A stretch of 64,000 nucleotides of DNA. Source: Streptomyces iakyrus. GTDB taxonomy: Bacteria; Actinomycetota; Actinomycetes; Streptomycetales; Streptomycetaceae. Position numbers and translations under genes: made by a program. Position 1 is the first letter of the stretch, and each line of letters starts with the position of its first letter. Under the pieces are notes generated by a model, which was not told where the DNA came from, ran no database searches, and was given only the letters and a program-made list of their open reading frames with translations. Below are positions 38,435 through 47,193 of the stretch, piece by piece. The DNA is taken from NCBI RefSeq assembly GCF_000717055.1, contig NZ_JNXI01000014.1, forward strand, positions 315,259 through 379,258, in the 5' to 3' direction.

Positions 38435-38961
38435 CGCTCCCGCTCCTCACGCTCCAGCGCGCGTGCGTCCAGATCGCGGGACTCCAGCTCCTCGCGGAGC
38501 CGGGCGAGCGCCCGGTGCAGCGTGCTCTTGACCGTTCCGGCCGACATGCCGAGGGCGGCGGCCGTCTCCTCCGTGGACATCTGCTCCCAGTGTCGCAGCA
38601 CCACGACACTGCGCTGCTTGGGGGCGAGGACCTTCAGGATGTCCATCAGCAGGGCGCGGTCGGCGTGCTGCTCGGTGGCGTCGTCGACCGAGGCGTCCGG
38701 GAGCTGCTCGGTCGGGACCTCCTCCAGCTTCCGCGCCCGCCACCATTCCGTGCGGGTGTTGATCATCACCCGGCGCAGGTAGGCGTCGGCCAGCCGCTTG
38801 TCCTCGATGGTCTCCCAGCGGCCGTACGTCCGTACCAGCGCCGTCTGGAGCAGGTCCTGCGCGTCCGTCGGGTCCGGGACCAGGCGGCGGGCACTGCGCA
38901 GCAGCGCGTCCTGCCGGGTGCGGACGTACTCCTCGAACTCGAGCACCTCGCCCTGCGCCAT
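38422..38961 (-). CDS. sigE: ECF sigma factor SigE (envelope stress)
   Basis: 179 aa. Region 2 (VRTRQDALLRSARRLVPDPTDAQDLLQTALVRTYGRWETI) and region 4 (LKVLAPKQRSVVVLRHWEQMSTEETAAALGMSAGTVKSTLHRAL) are near identical to the S. coelicolor protein as I recall it. SigE drives cell-wall and wall-teichoic/Cps-like genes under lysozyme or vancomycin stress. No anti-sigma factor is adjacent; control is transcriptional through CseB/CseC. GGGAGG Shine-Dalgarno precedes ATG 38961. Confidence 0.96.
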   Translation of the reverse strand: MAQGEVLEFEEYVRTRQDALLRSARRLVPDPTDAQDLLQTALVRTYGRWETIEDKRLADAYLRRVMINTRTEWWRARKLEEVPTEQLPDASVDDATEQHADRALLMDILKVLAPKQRSVVVLRHWEQMSTEETAAALGMSAGTVKSTLHRALARLREELESRDLDARALEREERERCAA

Positions 38962-39245
38962 GGTGAACCGCCTCCCGTTTCCCCGTTCGGGCCGGCTCCC
39001 CGCCGCCCGTGCACTGCCTGTGGTCTTCCGTCGTCCCGTGTCTTCCGGGAACGCATCTGAAGGTACGGAGGCGTTGTCACGGCGCTGTCCGAAGCAGCCT
39101 GCGGCCAGCACTCGGCTGTCCGTCGGTTGTGTAACGGAAATCTGAACGGGGTAAAGGCGTGGGGGTGTTGAGGCGGGTTAGGGGTGATTTGTCCACCCCG
39201 GATGCTGTGACGAAGGGCGGCCCTCGGCTGTGATGTGCCTGTACG
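38962..39245 (-). promoter_or_regulatory. sigE promoter region
   Basis: 284 bp between mutY and sigE. On the minus strand CCGTT recurs 12 bp apart (39149-39145 and 39137-39133) in a T-rich pocket, a plausible CseB direct repeat. A hairpin GGGGTG/CACCCC at about 39180-39200 may end the mutY transcript. The exact -10 cannot be fixed by eye. Confidence 0.4.
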
Positions 39246-40187
39246 TCAGGTCAGCGGCAGCCGGTACAGACCGCCCGCCATCGGCTCCACCAGACCGTCG
39301 GAGACGAGACCGTCGAGGGCGCGGGCCCGCTGCACCGGCTCGTGCCACACCCGGTCCAGAGCGGCCTGCGGCACGGGCCCGTGCGCCTCCCGCAGCACGG
39401 CGAGCAGCCGCCCGCGCACCTGCCGGTCGGTGCCCGCGTAGGTCTGGCCCTTGCGCGGCGGACCGTCGTGCTCAGGCTTGCCCGCCAGCCGCCACGCGCA
39501 CTGCGCGGCGATCGGGCAGCGATGGCAGGACTCGCTCTTCGCCGTGCACACCAGCGCGCCCAGCTCCATGGAGGCCGCGGCCCAGCGGGCGGCGGTCGGC
39601 TCGTCCTCGGGCAGCAGTGCGCGGGCCAGCTTGCGCTCGGCGGCGGTGGTGGCGTTCGGCGGGTACTGCACCCCGGTGACCGCCCGGGCGAAGACCCGGC
39701 GCACGTTGGTGTCCAGCACCGGGTGCCGCTGCCCGTAGGCGAAGGAGGCGACGGCGGCGGCCGTGTACTCGCCGATGCCGGGCAGCGCCAGCAGCTGGGC
39801 GTGGTCGGCCGGTACGTCACCGCCGTGCCGTTCCGTTATGGCGACGGCGGCGCCGTGCAGCCGCAGCGCGCGGCGCGGGTAGCCGAGCCGGCCCCAGGCG
39901 CGGACGGCCTCGCCGGGCGCCTCCTTGGCCAGGTCGGCGGGGCGCGGCCAGCGCTCCAGCCACTGCTCGTAGACGGGCAGGACACGGCTCACCGGCGTCT
40001 GCTGCAGCATGAACTCACTGACCATCACCCCCCACGCCCCGGCCTCGGGGCGCCGCCACGGCAGGTCGCGGGCGTGTTCGCCGAACCAGTCGATGACGGG
40101 GGAGTGCAGGTCCGCTCCGCGGGGCGGGCCGGAGGGGGTGTCGGCGGGGGCGGGGATGGGCTGCGGGGGCTTCGTGGGAGCAGTCAT
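39246..40187 (-). CDS. mutY: A/G-specific adenine glycosylase
   Basis: 313 aa. Removes adenine opposite 8-oxoguanine. HhH-GPD core with catalytic E58 and D159 (LPGIGEYTAAAV...VLDTNV) and [4Fe-4S] ligands C214, C221, C224, C230 (C-x6-C-x2-C-x5-C). Shorter than the 350-aa E. coli enzyme; the C-terminal MutT-like 8-oxoG-recognition domain appears reduced, as in many actinobacteria. Confidence 0.94.
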   Translation of the reverse strand: MTAPTKPPQPIPAPADTPSGPPRGADLHSPVIDWFGEHARDLPWRRPEAGAWGVMVSEFMLQQTPVSRVLPVYEQWLERWPRPADLAKEAPGEAVRAWGRLGYPRRALRLHGAAVAITERHGGDVPADHAQLLALPGIGEYTAAAVASFAYGQRHPVLDTNVRRVFARAVTGVQYPPNATTAAERKLARALLPEDEPTAARWAAASMELGALVCTAKSESCHRCPIAAQCAWRLAGKPEHDGPPRKGQTYAGTDRQVRGRLLAVLREAHGPVPQAALDRVWHEPVQRARALDGLVSDGLVEPMAGGLYRLPLT

Positions 40188-40293
40188 GGCATATCGATGG
40201 TGCCACGCAGAGCCCTCCGATCGGGCGCACCGCCACCCCTGAAGGGGGTGGGTACCTGACGATCGACAGCAGTGCGGGCAGGTCGGGCACTTG

Positions 40294-40299
40294 TAGCGT
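40294..40299 (+). promoter_or_regulatory. -10 element for second histidine kinase (leaderless)
   Basis: TAGCGT, 7 nt, then ATG at 40307. Confidence 0.45.
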
Positions 40300-40306
40300 C
40301 GGGCGC

Positions 40307-41896
40307 ATGGAACCTCCCGGCCCGGCCTCGTTCGCCCGTGGCGTCCTCCTCTGGGCCGCCTTCGCCGTCCCGGCGCTCACGGCGGACCGGATCGGGCTGA
40401 ACGAGCCGCGGCCCGGCTGGCAGCAGGCGGCCGGTGTGGCCGTGCTGGCCGTGGCCGTCGCCGTGTCCCGGCGGCTGCCGCCGGCCGCCTTCCTACTGGT
40501 GGCCGCCCTGGGCCTGGCCGCCGCCCCGGCCCTGTTCACCCTCTCCTACGGTCCCGCCCTCGGTGTGTGCGCGCTGCTGCTCGGGCTGCGGGCGGGCCGG
40601 GCGCGCCCCGCCGTGCTGTGCTTCGCGGCCGTCGGCTGCGCGGGCACCGCACGGATCGTGCTCACCGGCGTCGACCCGGCCCCCGAGTGGCTCGTCATGA
40701 CGGGCACCCTGCTCTTCGGTTGTGTCTTCCCCTGGCTCGGCGGGCGCTACTGGCGGCAGAGCCGCGAGCTGGCCGAGGCGGGATGGCTGCGCGCCGCCCG
40801 GCTGGAGGACGAGGCCGCCCTCGCCGAGGAGCGCGCCCGGCTGCGCGAGCGGGCCCGGATCGCCCAGGACATGCACGACTCCCTCGGCCACGAGCTGAGC
40901 CTCATCGCGCTGCGCGCGGGCGCCCTCCAGGTCGCCCCCGGACTCGGCGACGAACACCGGGCTTCGGCGGCCGACCTGCGCGCGGCCGCCGCCGACGCCA
41001 CGGACCGGCTGCACCGCATCATCGGCGTCCTGCGCGAGGACGACGACGAGCCGGTGCCGCTGTCCCCGGCCGGCGAGACCCTGGAGCAACTCGTCGCCCG
41101 CGCAGCCGAGTCGGGCCTCCCGGTGCGCTGGGAGCCGGGCGGGCGGGACCCGGCCGCCGACCCGCACGCCGCCGGTCCCGGCGAGGTCGCCGAGCGGCTG
41201 CTGCACCGCGTGGTCCGCGAGGCGCTGACCAACGCGGCACGGCACGCACCGGGCGCCCCCGTGGTCGTGGCGGTCACCGGCCGCACCGCGGGAACCTCCG
41301 TCACCGTCACCAACGGCCGCCCGACACAGGACGGTTCCCGGCCCTCGGGAGGCGGCACGGGCCTGCTCGGGCTGCGGGCGGCGGTGACCTCCGTCGGCGG
41401 CACGTTCGAGGCCGGTGCGCACGGGGAGGGCTTCCGGGTCCGGGCGTACGTCCCGGGGCAGCCGGTCGCGGTCAGGCCCGCGCGCCCGGCCCGGGCGCCG
41501 TTCACGCACGCCCGCCGCCGGGTCGCCGCCGGTCTCGGCACCGCGGCCGGGGTGGGCGTGGTGCTCGTCGGCGCCGCCTTCGGCTGGTACGCGTACGCCG
41601 AGACGCACTCGGTGCTCGAACCCGCCGCGTACGCGAAGCTCCGCCTGGGCGCCCCGGCCGCCGAGGTCGAACGGGTGCTGCCCGGACGGGACGTGAACGA
41701 TCCGCCCGAGGAGCGGGCTCCGGCTCCGCCCGAGGGGGCCGACTGCCGCTACTACCGGGCCAGCGGCGAACTCTTCGTCTCCGTCGCGCACTTCAGACTG
41801 TGCTTCGACGCCGGACGGCTGGTCGCCAAGGACGTGGTCCCCGGTGTCGGACTGTCCGGCGAAGGCCGGGAAGAGTACGAGGAGTTCGCACGATGA
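40307..41896 (+). CDS. NarL-type histidine kinase with extra C-terminal membrane-anchored domain
   Basis: 529 aa. Four or five N-terminal transmembrane helices (residues 10-145), HisKA_3 with H190 (RARIAQDMHDSLGHELS), HATPase_c to about 390. Unusually, there follow a basic segment, another transmembrane helix (about 406-426) and about 100 residues (YAKLRLGAPAAEVERVLPGRD...CRYYRASGELF...FRLCFDAGRLVAKDVV) resembling the BamE/SmpA lipoprotein fold. ATGA overlap with its response regulator. Confidence 0.88.
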   Translation: MEPPGPASFARGVLLWAAFAVPALTADRIGLNEPRPGWQQAAGVAVLAVAVAVSRRLPPAAFLLVAALGLAAAPALFTLSYGPALGVCALLLGLRAGRARPAVLCFAAVGCAGTARIVLTGVDPAPEWLVMTGTLLFGCVFPWLGGRYWRQSRELAEAGWLRAARLEDEAALAEERARLRERARIAQDMHDSLGHELSLIALRAGALQVAPGLGDEHRASAADLRAAAADATDRLHRIIGVLREDDDEPVPLSPAGETLEQLVARAAESGLPVRWEPGGRDPAADPHAAGPGEVAERLLHRVVREALTNAARHAPGAPVVVAVTGRTAGTSVTVTNGRPTQDGSRPSGGGTGLLGLRAAVTSVGGTFEAGAHGEGFRVRAYVPGQPVAVRPARPARAPFTHARRRVAAGLGTAAGVGVVLVGAAFGWYAYAETHSVLEPAAYAKLRLGAPAAEVERVLPGRDVNDPPEERAPAPPEGADCRYYRASGELFVSVAHFRLCFDAGRLVAKDVVPGVGLSGEGREEYEEFAR

Positions 41897-42576
41897 GTAC
41901 CGGGGACAGGAGCGGGGCGCCGATCCGTGTGCTGCTGGCCGACGACGAGGCGGTGGTCCGGGCCGGGGTGCGCGCCATCCTGGGCAGCGGCGGCGGGACG
42001 GAGGTCGTCGCCGAGGCGGGCGACGGACGCGAGGCGGTGGAACTGGCCCGCGCCCACCGCCCGGACGTGGCCCTGCTGGACATCCGTATGCCGCGCCTGG
42101 ACGGTCTCGCGGCGGCGGAGGAGATCGTACGGACCGTGCCCGGCACGGCCGTCGCGATGCTCACCACCTTCTCCGAGGGCGCCTATGTGACCCGCGCCCT
42201 GGGCGGCGGCGCCACCGGGTTCCTGCTGAAGTCCGGAGACCCGTACGAACTCATCGCGGGCGTACGGGCGGTGGCCGCCGGCGCCGCCTTCCTCTCGCCC
42301 AAGGTGGCCCGGTACGTCATCGACGAGGGCCTCGGCGGCGGCCGCCTCACCCGCGAGGCACGGGCCCGCGCGCGGGTGACCGCCCTGAGTCCCCGCGAGC
42401 GCGAGGTGCTCGGCCTGGTCGGCGCGGGCCTGTCCAACCCGGAGATCGCCGCCCGCCTGCATCTCGTCGAGGGCACGGTGAAGGCGTACGTGAGCGCGGT
42501 GCTGGACCGGCTGGGCGTCCGCAACCGGGTGCAGGCGGCGATCGTCGCGTACGAGGCGGGCCTGGTGGAGCCGTGA
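41893..42576 (+). CDS. NarL/LuxR-family response regulator
   Basis: 227 aa. Receiver with D63 (VALLDIRMPRLDG) and LuxR HTH (LSPREREVLGLVGAGLSNPEIAARLHLVEGTVKAYVS). Translationally coupled to the kinase (ATGA at 41893). Targets unknown; the PAP2 gene is convergent. Confidence 0.92.
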   Translation: MSTGDRSGAPIRVLLADDEAVVRAGVRAILGSGGGTEVVAEAGDGREAVELARAHRPDVALLDIRMPRLDGLAAAEEIVRTVPGTAVAMLTTFSEGAYVTRALGGGATGFLLKSGDPYELIAGVRAVAAGAAFLSPKVARYVIDEGLGGGRLTREARARARVTALSPREREVLGLVGAGLSNPEIAARLHLVEGTVKAYVSAVLDRLGVRNRVQAAIVAYEAGLVEP

Positions 42577-42645
42577 CCGCGGGGCGCGACGGCGCCCGTG
42601 AGCCGCGGACGAGCGCCGAGCGCGGCGTGCGCCGCGCGTCCCGGC

Positions 42646-43287
42646 TCACCGGCGCGCGTGCGTCTCGCAGGACGGGACGGGCGCCGGGCCCGGGCCCAGC
42701 ACCCACCGCACGGCCGGTGCCGACGAGGTGCGCATCGCCCCGGCCAGCCGCGTCATCGGATCCCTGCCCAGCCGTACGGCGACGAGGGCGACGAGCGTGC
42801 CGAGCGCCAACCCCGCTATGACGTCGTGCGGATAGTGCACGCCGACGAAGACCCGGGAGAACGCCATCAGCAGGGCGAGCGGGGCCGTCAGCCACAGCAG
42901 CGCGCGCCGCACCAGGGCCAGGGAGACCGCGGCGGCGCCCGCGATGGTGGCGTGGTTGGACGGGAAGGACCAGTCGCCGTGCGGCGGGCACGCGGCCAGG
43001 GACGCGGCCGCCCCGGCCACCGCACGGCACGGACGCTCTTCCGCGACAGCGGACTTGAGCGTCTCACTGCACACGTACGCCACTGCCGTGGCCAGAGGTG
43101 CAAGGGCCGCGATCGCGAACGCGCGGGGGCTGCCCCGGCGGGCACGCCACCAGGCCGTCGCGAACAGCCCGGCGAACACCAGCAGTCCGGCCTCCGTCCA
43201 TATCCCGGCGCCGTGCTGTACCCAGTTCGGGGTGTCGTGGGCGAAGTCGGTGATGTCGCGGTAGAGCGCGGTGTCCTCGGAGTTCAT
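42646..43287 (-). CDS. PAP2-family membrane phosphatase
   Basis: 213 aa, about five transmembrane helices. Type 2 phosphatidic-acid-phosphatase motifs: KSAVAEERPC (motif 1), FPSNHATIAG (motif 2) and SRVFVGVHYPHDVIAG (motif 3). Likely dephosphorylates a lipid pyrophosphate such as undecaprenyl or phosphatidylglycerol phosphate at the outer face. The longer frame upstream of ATG 43287 is rejected. Confidence 0.88.
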   Translation of the reverse strand: MNSEDTALYRDITDFAHDTPNWVQHGAGIWTEAGLLVFAGLFATAWWRARRGSPRAFAIAALAPLATAVAYVCSETLKSAVAEERPCRAVAGAAASLAACPPHGDWSFPSNHATIAGAAAVSLALVRRALLWLTAPLALLMAFSRVFVGVHYPHDVIAGLALGTLVALVAVRLGRDPMTRLAGAMRTSSAPAVRWVLGPGPAPVPSCETHARR

Positions 43288-43449
43288 GGTCACGGACGGT
43301 AGGCGGTGGGCCCATACCGTCACACCCAGCGATCGTCGGGTGCCGTACCTGACGAAAGTCGGGGGTGGGGGCGGGGGTTCCGGAATGATGATCCGGAAAA
43401 GTTGTGGCTCCGAGCGGCGGGTGGGACCGGCGAACGCGTCGATCTCTCG

Positions 43450-43455
43450 TATGGT
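43450..43455 (+). promoter_or_regulatory. -10 element, probable leaderless start
   Basis: TATGGT, 7 nt, then GTG at 43463. Confidence 0.45.
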
Positions 43456-43462
43456 TTGCGCC

Positions 43463-44308
43463 GTGGGATCTCTGCGCAATCCGGTCGGGCCGCTTCCCTC
43501 CTCCATCTACTGGCGTCGGAGGGTCGTACTGGTGTCTGTGGTCGCCGTGTTGGCGCTGCTGACCACCTGGATCGTCACGATGGGCGGGGGCGGCAAGGAC
43601 GGCGACAACGGCGCCGACGGCAAGAATCCCGCGCCCTCCATCACGCCCGGCCCGTCCAGTTCGGGCCCGGCCATCAGCCAAGCGCCCGGCGGACGCGACG
43701 AGTCGGGCGGCGGCGGTTCCGGCGGCTCGTCGTCGGGCTCCGGTGACGGCTCGGGGGACGGGTCGGGAGACGGTTCCGGCTCGGGCTCCGGCGACGGTTC
43801 CGGCTCCGGCGGCTCCGAGGGTCCGGACGGCTCCGGCGGCTCGGGGAGCGGTGTCGGCGCGGGCGGCGTCGGCGCGGGCGACACCCTGCCGGCCGGCTCC
43901 ACCCTGCCCAACTGCACCGCGAGCGCGCTGAAGTTCAGCCTGCGCAGCCGGCACAACACCTACGACCCCGGGCAGACGCCCACCTTCCTGCTGACCGCCC
44001 GGAACGTCTCCGGCAGCGACTGCAAGATCGATCTCGGGCCGAAGAACGCGGTGTTCACGATCGCCCCGGCGAGCAGCGACGACGACTACTGGTCCTCTGA
44101 GGACTGCCCCAAGGCCGCCGCCCACCAGCTGTACCGGGTCGCCGCCGGCAGCGGCATCACCTACACCGTGAAGTGGGACCGCAAGCCGAGCGCCCCCGAG
44201 TGCGCCACGCCGCCGGCGGGCTCGGCCCGGGCGGGCACGTACCTGGTGGAAGCCAAGGCTCCGGGCTTCGCGAAGGTGCAGACGTCGTTCGTGCTCTCGG
44301 CGGACTGA
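43463..44308 (+). CDS. Membrane-anchored extracytoplasmic protein with Gly/Ser-repeat linker
   Basis: 281 aa. One transmembrane helix (about 18-42) is followed by an 80-residue low-complexity linker with GSGDGS repeats encoded by imperfect tandem DNA repeats. The C-terminal beta domain (about 145-281) has four cysteines, probably two disulfides. Function unknown; the domain resembles DUF4232/immunoglobulin-like surface modules. The GTG at 43463 is supported by the -10 hexamer 7 nt upstream. Confidence 0.75.
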   Translation: MGSLRNPVGPLPSSIYWRRRVVLVSVVAVLALLTTWIVTMGGGGKDGDNGADGKNPAPSITPGPSSSGPAISQAPGGRDESGGGGSGGSSSGSGDGSGDGSGDGSGSGSGDGSGSGGSEGPDGSGGSGSGVGAGGVGAGDTLPAGSTLPNCTASALKFSLRSRHNTYDPGQTPTFLLTARNVSGSDCKIDLGPKNAVFTIAPASSDDDYWSSEDCPKAAAHQLYRVAAGSGITYTVKWDRKPSAPECATPPAGSARAGTYLVEAKAPGFAKVQTSFVLSAD

Positions 44309-44322
44309 CGCCGGAGACACCC

Positions 44323-44354
44323 GAGGGCGGTACCCCTGGCCGGGTACCGCCCTC
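44323..44354. terminator. Bidirectional hairpin terminator
   Basis: 13-bp stem GAGGGCGGTACCC / GGGTACCGCCCTC, 6-nt loop, between convergent genes. Confidence 0.85.
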
Positions 44355-44381
44355 AGCCGTTCCAGCCGATGTCCGTACGCG

Positions 44382-45506
44382 TCAGACGTACCGCTCCAGG
44401 ATCGACGACTCCGCCAGCCGCGACAGCCCCTCGCGGACGCTGCGCGCCCTCGCCTCGCCCACGCCGTCCACCGTCTGCAGGTCGTCGACGCTCGCGGCGA
44501 GCAGCTTCTGCAGCCCGCCGAAGTGCTCGACGAGGCGGTCGATGATCGCGCCGGGGAGCCGGGGCACCTTGGCGAGGAGACGGTACCCGCGCGGAGAGAC
44601 CGCCGAGTCCAGTGTCTCGGGCGCGCCGGTGTAGCCCAACGCCCGGGCCACCGTGGACAGTTCGAGCAGCTCGGCATGGGTGAGGGCGTCGAGTTCGGCG
44701 AGGGCCTGGTCGACCGTGCGGGAGCGCTTGGCCGTGGGCTCGGGGACGTAATCCCGCACGACCAGCTCGCGCTCGGGCTCCACGCCCGCGATCAGCTCGT
44801 CGAGCTGGAGGGCCAGCAGCCGGCCGTCCGTGCCCAGCTCCACCACGTACTCGGCGATCTCCGTGGCGATGCGGCGGACCATCTCCAGGCGCTGGGCGAC
44901 CGCCGAGACGTCCCGGACGGTCACCAGGTCCTCGATCTCCAGCGCCGACAGCGTGCCCGCGACCTCGTCGAGGCGGAGCTTGTAGCGCTCCAGAGTGGCG
45001 AGCGCCTGGTTGGCGCGGGACAGGATCGCCGCCGAGTCCTCCAGGACGCGGCGCTGTCCGTCGACGTACAGGGCGATCAGCCGCATCGACTGGGAGACGG
45101 AGACCACCGGGAAGCCGACCTGCTTGCTGACGCGGTCGGCGGTGCGGTGCCGGGTACCCGTCTCCTCCGTCGGGATCGTCGGGTCCGGGACCAGCTGCAC
45201 GCCCGCGCGCAGGATCTTCGACAGGTCCGAGGACAGCACGATGCCGCCGTCCAGCTTGCACAGCTCGCGCAGCCGGGTCGCGGTGAACTCGACGTCCAGC
45301 ACGAAACCGCCGCTGCACAGCGCCTCGACCGTCTTGTCGGAGCCGAGCACGATGAGACCGCCGGTGTTGCCGCGCAGGACGCGCTCCAGGCCGTCACGCA
45401 GGGCGGTGCCCGGTGCCACGGCGCTCAGGGAGGCGCGCATCAGGCCATCGGTACCGGCACTCCCACCGGACTTTCCGGGAGCTGATGCCCGGTCGTTGGC
45501 TGCCAC
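44382..45506 (-). CDS. disA: DNA integrity scanning diadenylate cyclase
   Basis: 374 aa. Makes cyclic di-AMP from two ATP while scanning DNA for branched structures. N-terminal DAC domain with DGG ([11 protein letters not shown]) and [13 protein letters not shown]; linker; C-terminal helix-hairpin-helix ([30 protein letters not shown]). GTG start with GGAGGAG. Downstream of radA, as in many Gram-positives; RadA and DisA interact in Bacillus. Probably the main c-di-AMP source in this organism. Confidence 0.96.
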   Translation of the reverse strand: MAANDRASAPGKSGGSAGTDGLMRASLSAVAPGTALRDGLERVLRGNTGGLIVLGSDKTVEALCSGGFVLDVEFTATRLRELCKLDGGIVLSSDLSKILRAGVQLVPDPTIPTEETGTRHRTADRVSKQVGFPVVSVSQSMRLIALYVDGQRRVLEDSAAILSRANQALATLERYKLRLDEVAGTLSALEIEDLVTVRDVSAVAQRLEMVRRIATEIAEYVVELGTDGRLLALQLDELIAGVEPERELVVRDYVPEPTAKRSRTVDQALAELDALTHAELLELSTVARALGYTGAPETLDSAVSPRGYRLLAKVPRLPGAIIDRLVEHFGGLQKLLAASVDDLQTVDGVGEARARSVREGLSRLAESSILERYV

Positions 45507-45586
45507 TGCACTCCTCCGGTCGCAGGTTCTGGGCGCCCCCGTGTCGCGCGCTCGGTTCGCACGGACGGGCGAGACCAGGGCAAAGT

Positions 45587-46996
45587 CTACCGGCGACCCT
45601 CCTCGTCCCGTGGGGCCTCTCTGCGACGGGAGCGGGGGAGGACCCGCAGAGCGTCCCCTATGTCCGCGACTTCCAGGACCTTCATGCCCGCCGGAACCTT
45701 GCCCGGATCGGCCGGTACCAGGGCATGTGTGAAGCCCAGACGGTGGGCTTCGGCCAGTCTGCGCTGCACGCCCGTGACGCGTCTCACCTCGCCCGCGAGG
45801 CCCACTTCGCCGATCGCGACGAGGTTCTTGGGGAGAGGTGTGTCACTCGCCGCGCTCGCCAGGGCCAGGGCGACGGCCAGGTCGGCGGCCGGCTCCGACA
45901 GCTTCACCCCGCCGACCGTCGCGGAGTAGATGTCCCTTTTGCCCAAGGCGCTGATCCGGCCCCGCTGTTCCAGCACCGCCAGCATCATCGAGACGCGGGA
46001 GGTCTCCAGGCCCGAGGTGGTGCGGCGCGGGGAGGGGATCTGGGAGTCGACCGTGAGCGCCTGGACCTCGGCGACCAGCGGGCGGCGGCCTTCGAGGGTG
46101 ACGGTCAGGCAGGTGCCCGGGACCGGTTCGGCCCGGCGGGTCAGGAAGAGTCCGCTCGGGTCGGCGAGACCTGTGATGCCCTCGTCGTGCAGCTCGAAGC
46201 AGCCGACCTCGTCGGTGGTGCCGTAGCGGTTCTTGACGCCGCGCACCAGGCGCAGGCGGGCGTGCCGGTCGCCCTCGAAATGCAGGACGACGTCCACGAG
46301 GTGCTCCAGCAGGCGGGGGCCCGCGATCGCGCCGTCCTTGGTGACGTGGCCCACGAGCAGCGTGGACATGCCGCGTTCCTTGGAGGCCCGGATGAGCGCC
46401 CCGGCGACCTCCCGCACCTGGGCCATGCCGCCGGGTGCGCCGTCGATCTCCGGGGACGCGACCGTCTGCACCGAGTCCATGATCAGCAGCGACGGCTTCA
46501 CCGCGTCCAAGTGGCCGAGCACCGCGGCCAGATCCGTCTCGGCCGCGAGGTACAGGTGGTCGTCGATGGCGCCGATGCGGTCGGCGCGCAGCCGGACCTG
46601 GCTCGCCGACTCCTCGCCCGTGACGTACAGGGTGCGGTGCTCGTCGCTCGCGGACTTGGCCGCCACGTCGAGCAGGAGCGTCGACTTGCCGACGCCCGGC
46701 TCGCCCGCGACCAGCACCACCGCGCCGGGGACCAGACCGCCGCCGAGCACGCGGTCCAGCTCGGGGACGCCGGTGGGGCGGGCGGTGGCCTGGCGGCCGT
46801 CCACCTGGCCGATGGGCAGGGCGGAGGTGGTGACCCGGCCCGGGGCCGTCGTCCGCACCGCGGGCGTGCCGTACTCCTCGACCGTCCCCCAGGCCTGGCA
46901 CTCGGGGCAGCGGCCGAGCCACTTCGCCGTCTGCCAGCCGCACTCCGTGCAGCGGTAGGACGGTCGGTCCTTGGTGGTCTTCGTACGGGCAGCCAT
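45587..46996 (-). CDS. radA: DNA repair protein RadA
   Basis: 469 aa. N-terminal zinc finger (C16, C19, C30, C33), RecA-like ATPase with GEPGVGKST (98-106), the RadA-specific KNRYG motif, and a C-terminal Lon-protease-like domain without protease function. Promotes branch migration in recombination. Start chosen at ATG 46996; the longer frame is Arg/Trp-rich and unlike the family. Confidence 0.95.
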   Translation of the reverse strand: MAARTKTTKDRPSYRCTECGWQTAKWLGRCPECQAWGTVEEYGTPAVRTTAPGRVTTSALPIGQVDGRQATARPTGVPELDRVLGGGLVPGAVVLVAGEPGVGKSTLLLDVAAKSASDEHRTLYVTGEESASQVRLRADRIGAIDDHLYLAAETDLAAVLGHLDAVKPSLLIMDSVQTVASPEIDGAPGGMAQVREVAGALIRASKERGMSTLLVGHVTKDGAIAGPRLLEHLVDVVLHFEGDRHARLRLVRGVKNRYGTTDEVGCFELHDEGITGLADPSGLFLTRRAEPVPGTCLTVTLEGRRPLVAEVQALTVDSQIPSPRRTTSGLETSRVSMMLAVLEQRGRISALGKRDIYSATVGGVKLSEPAADLAVALALASAASDTPLPKNLVAIGEVGLAGEVRRVTGVQRRLAEAHRLGFTHALVPADPGKVPAGMKVLEVADIGDALRVLPRSRRREAPRDEEGRR

Positions 46997-47181
46997 GGAC
47001 GGAACCGTAGCCGCAGCCACTGACATCGCGCGGACCGGCCGAGGGCGGCCACCTGCGCGCCAGGGGTCCGCCACCCCCCGCCAGCGGCGGAACCACCGGT
47101 TCATGTCCCCGATTGAGGGATCGTTTCACCCGTACGGATTAAATGTGCTCAAGCCGCCTGAAGGTGCCACTCCCGGCCCCC

Positions 47182-47187
47182 TACGGT
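47182..47187 (+). promoter_or_regulatory. -10 element, probable leaderless start
   Basis: TACGGT, 6 nt, then ATG at 47194. Confidence 0.4.
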
Positions 47188-47193
47188 CGCCGA

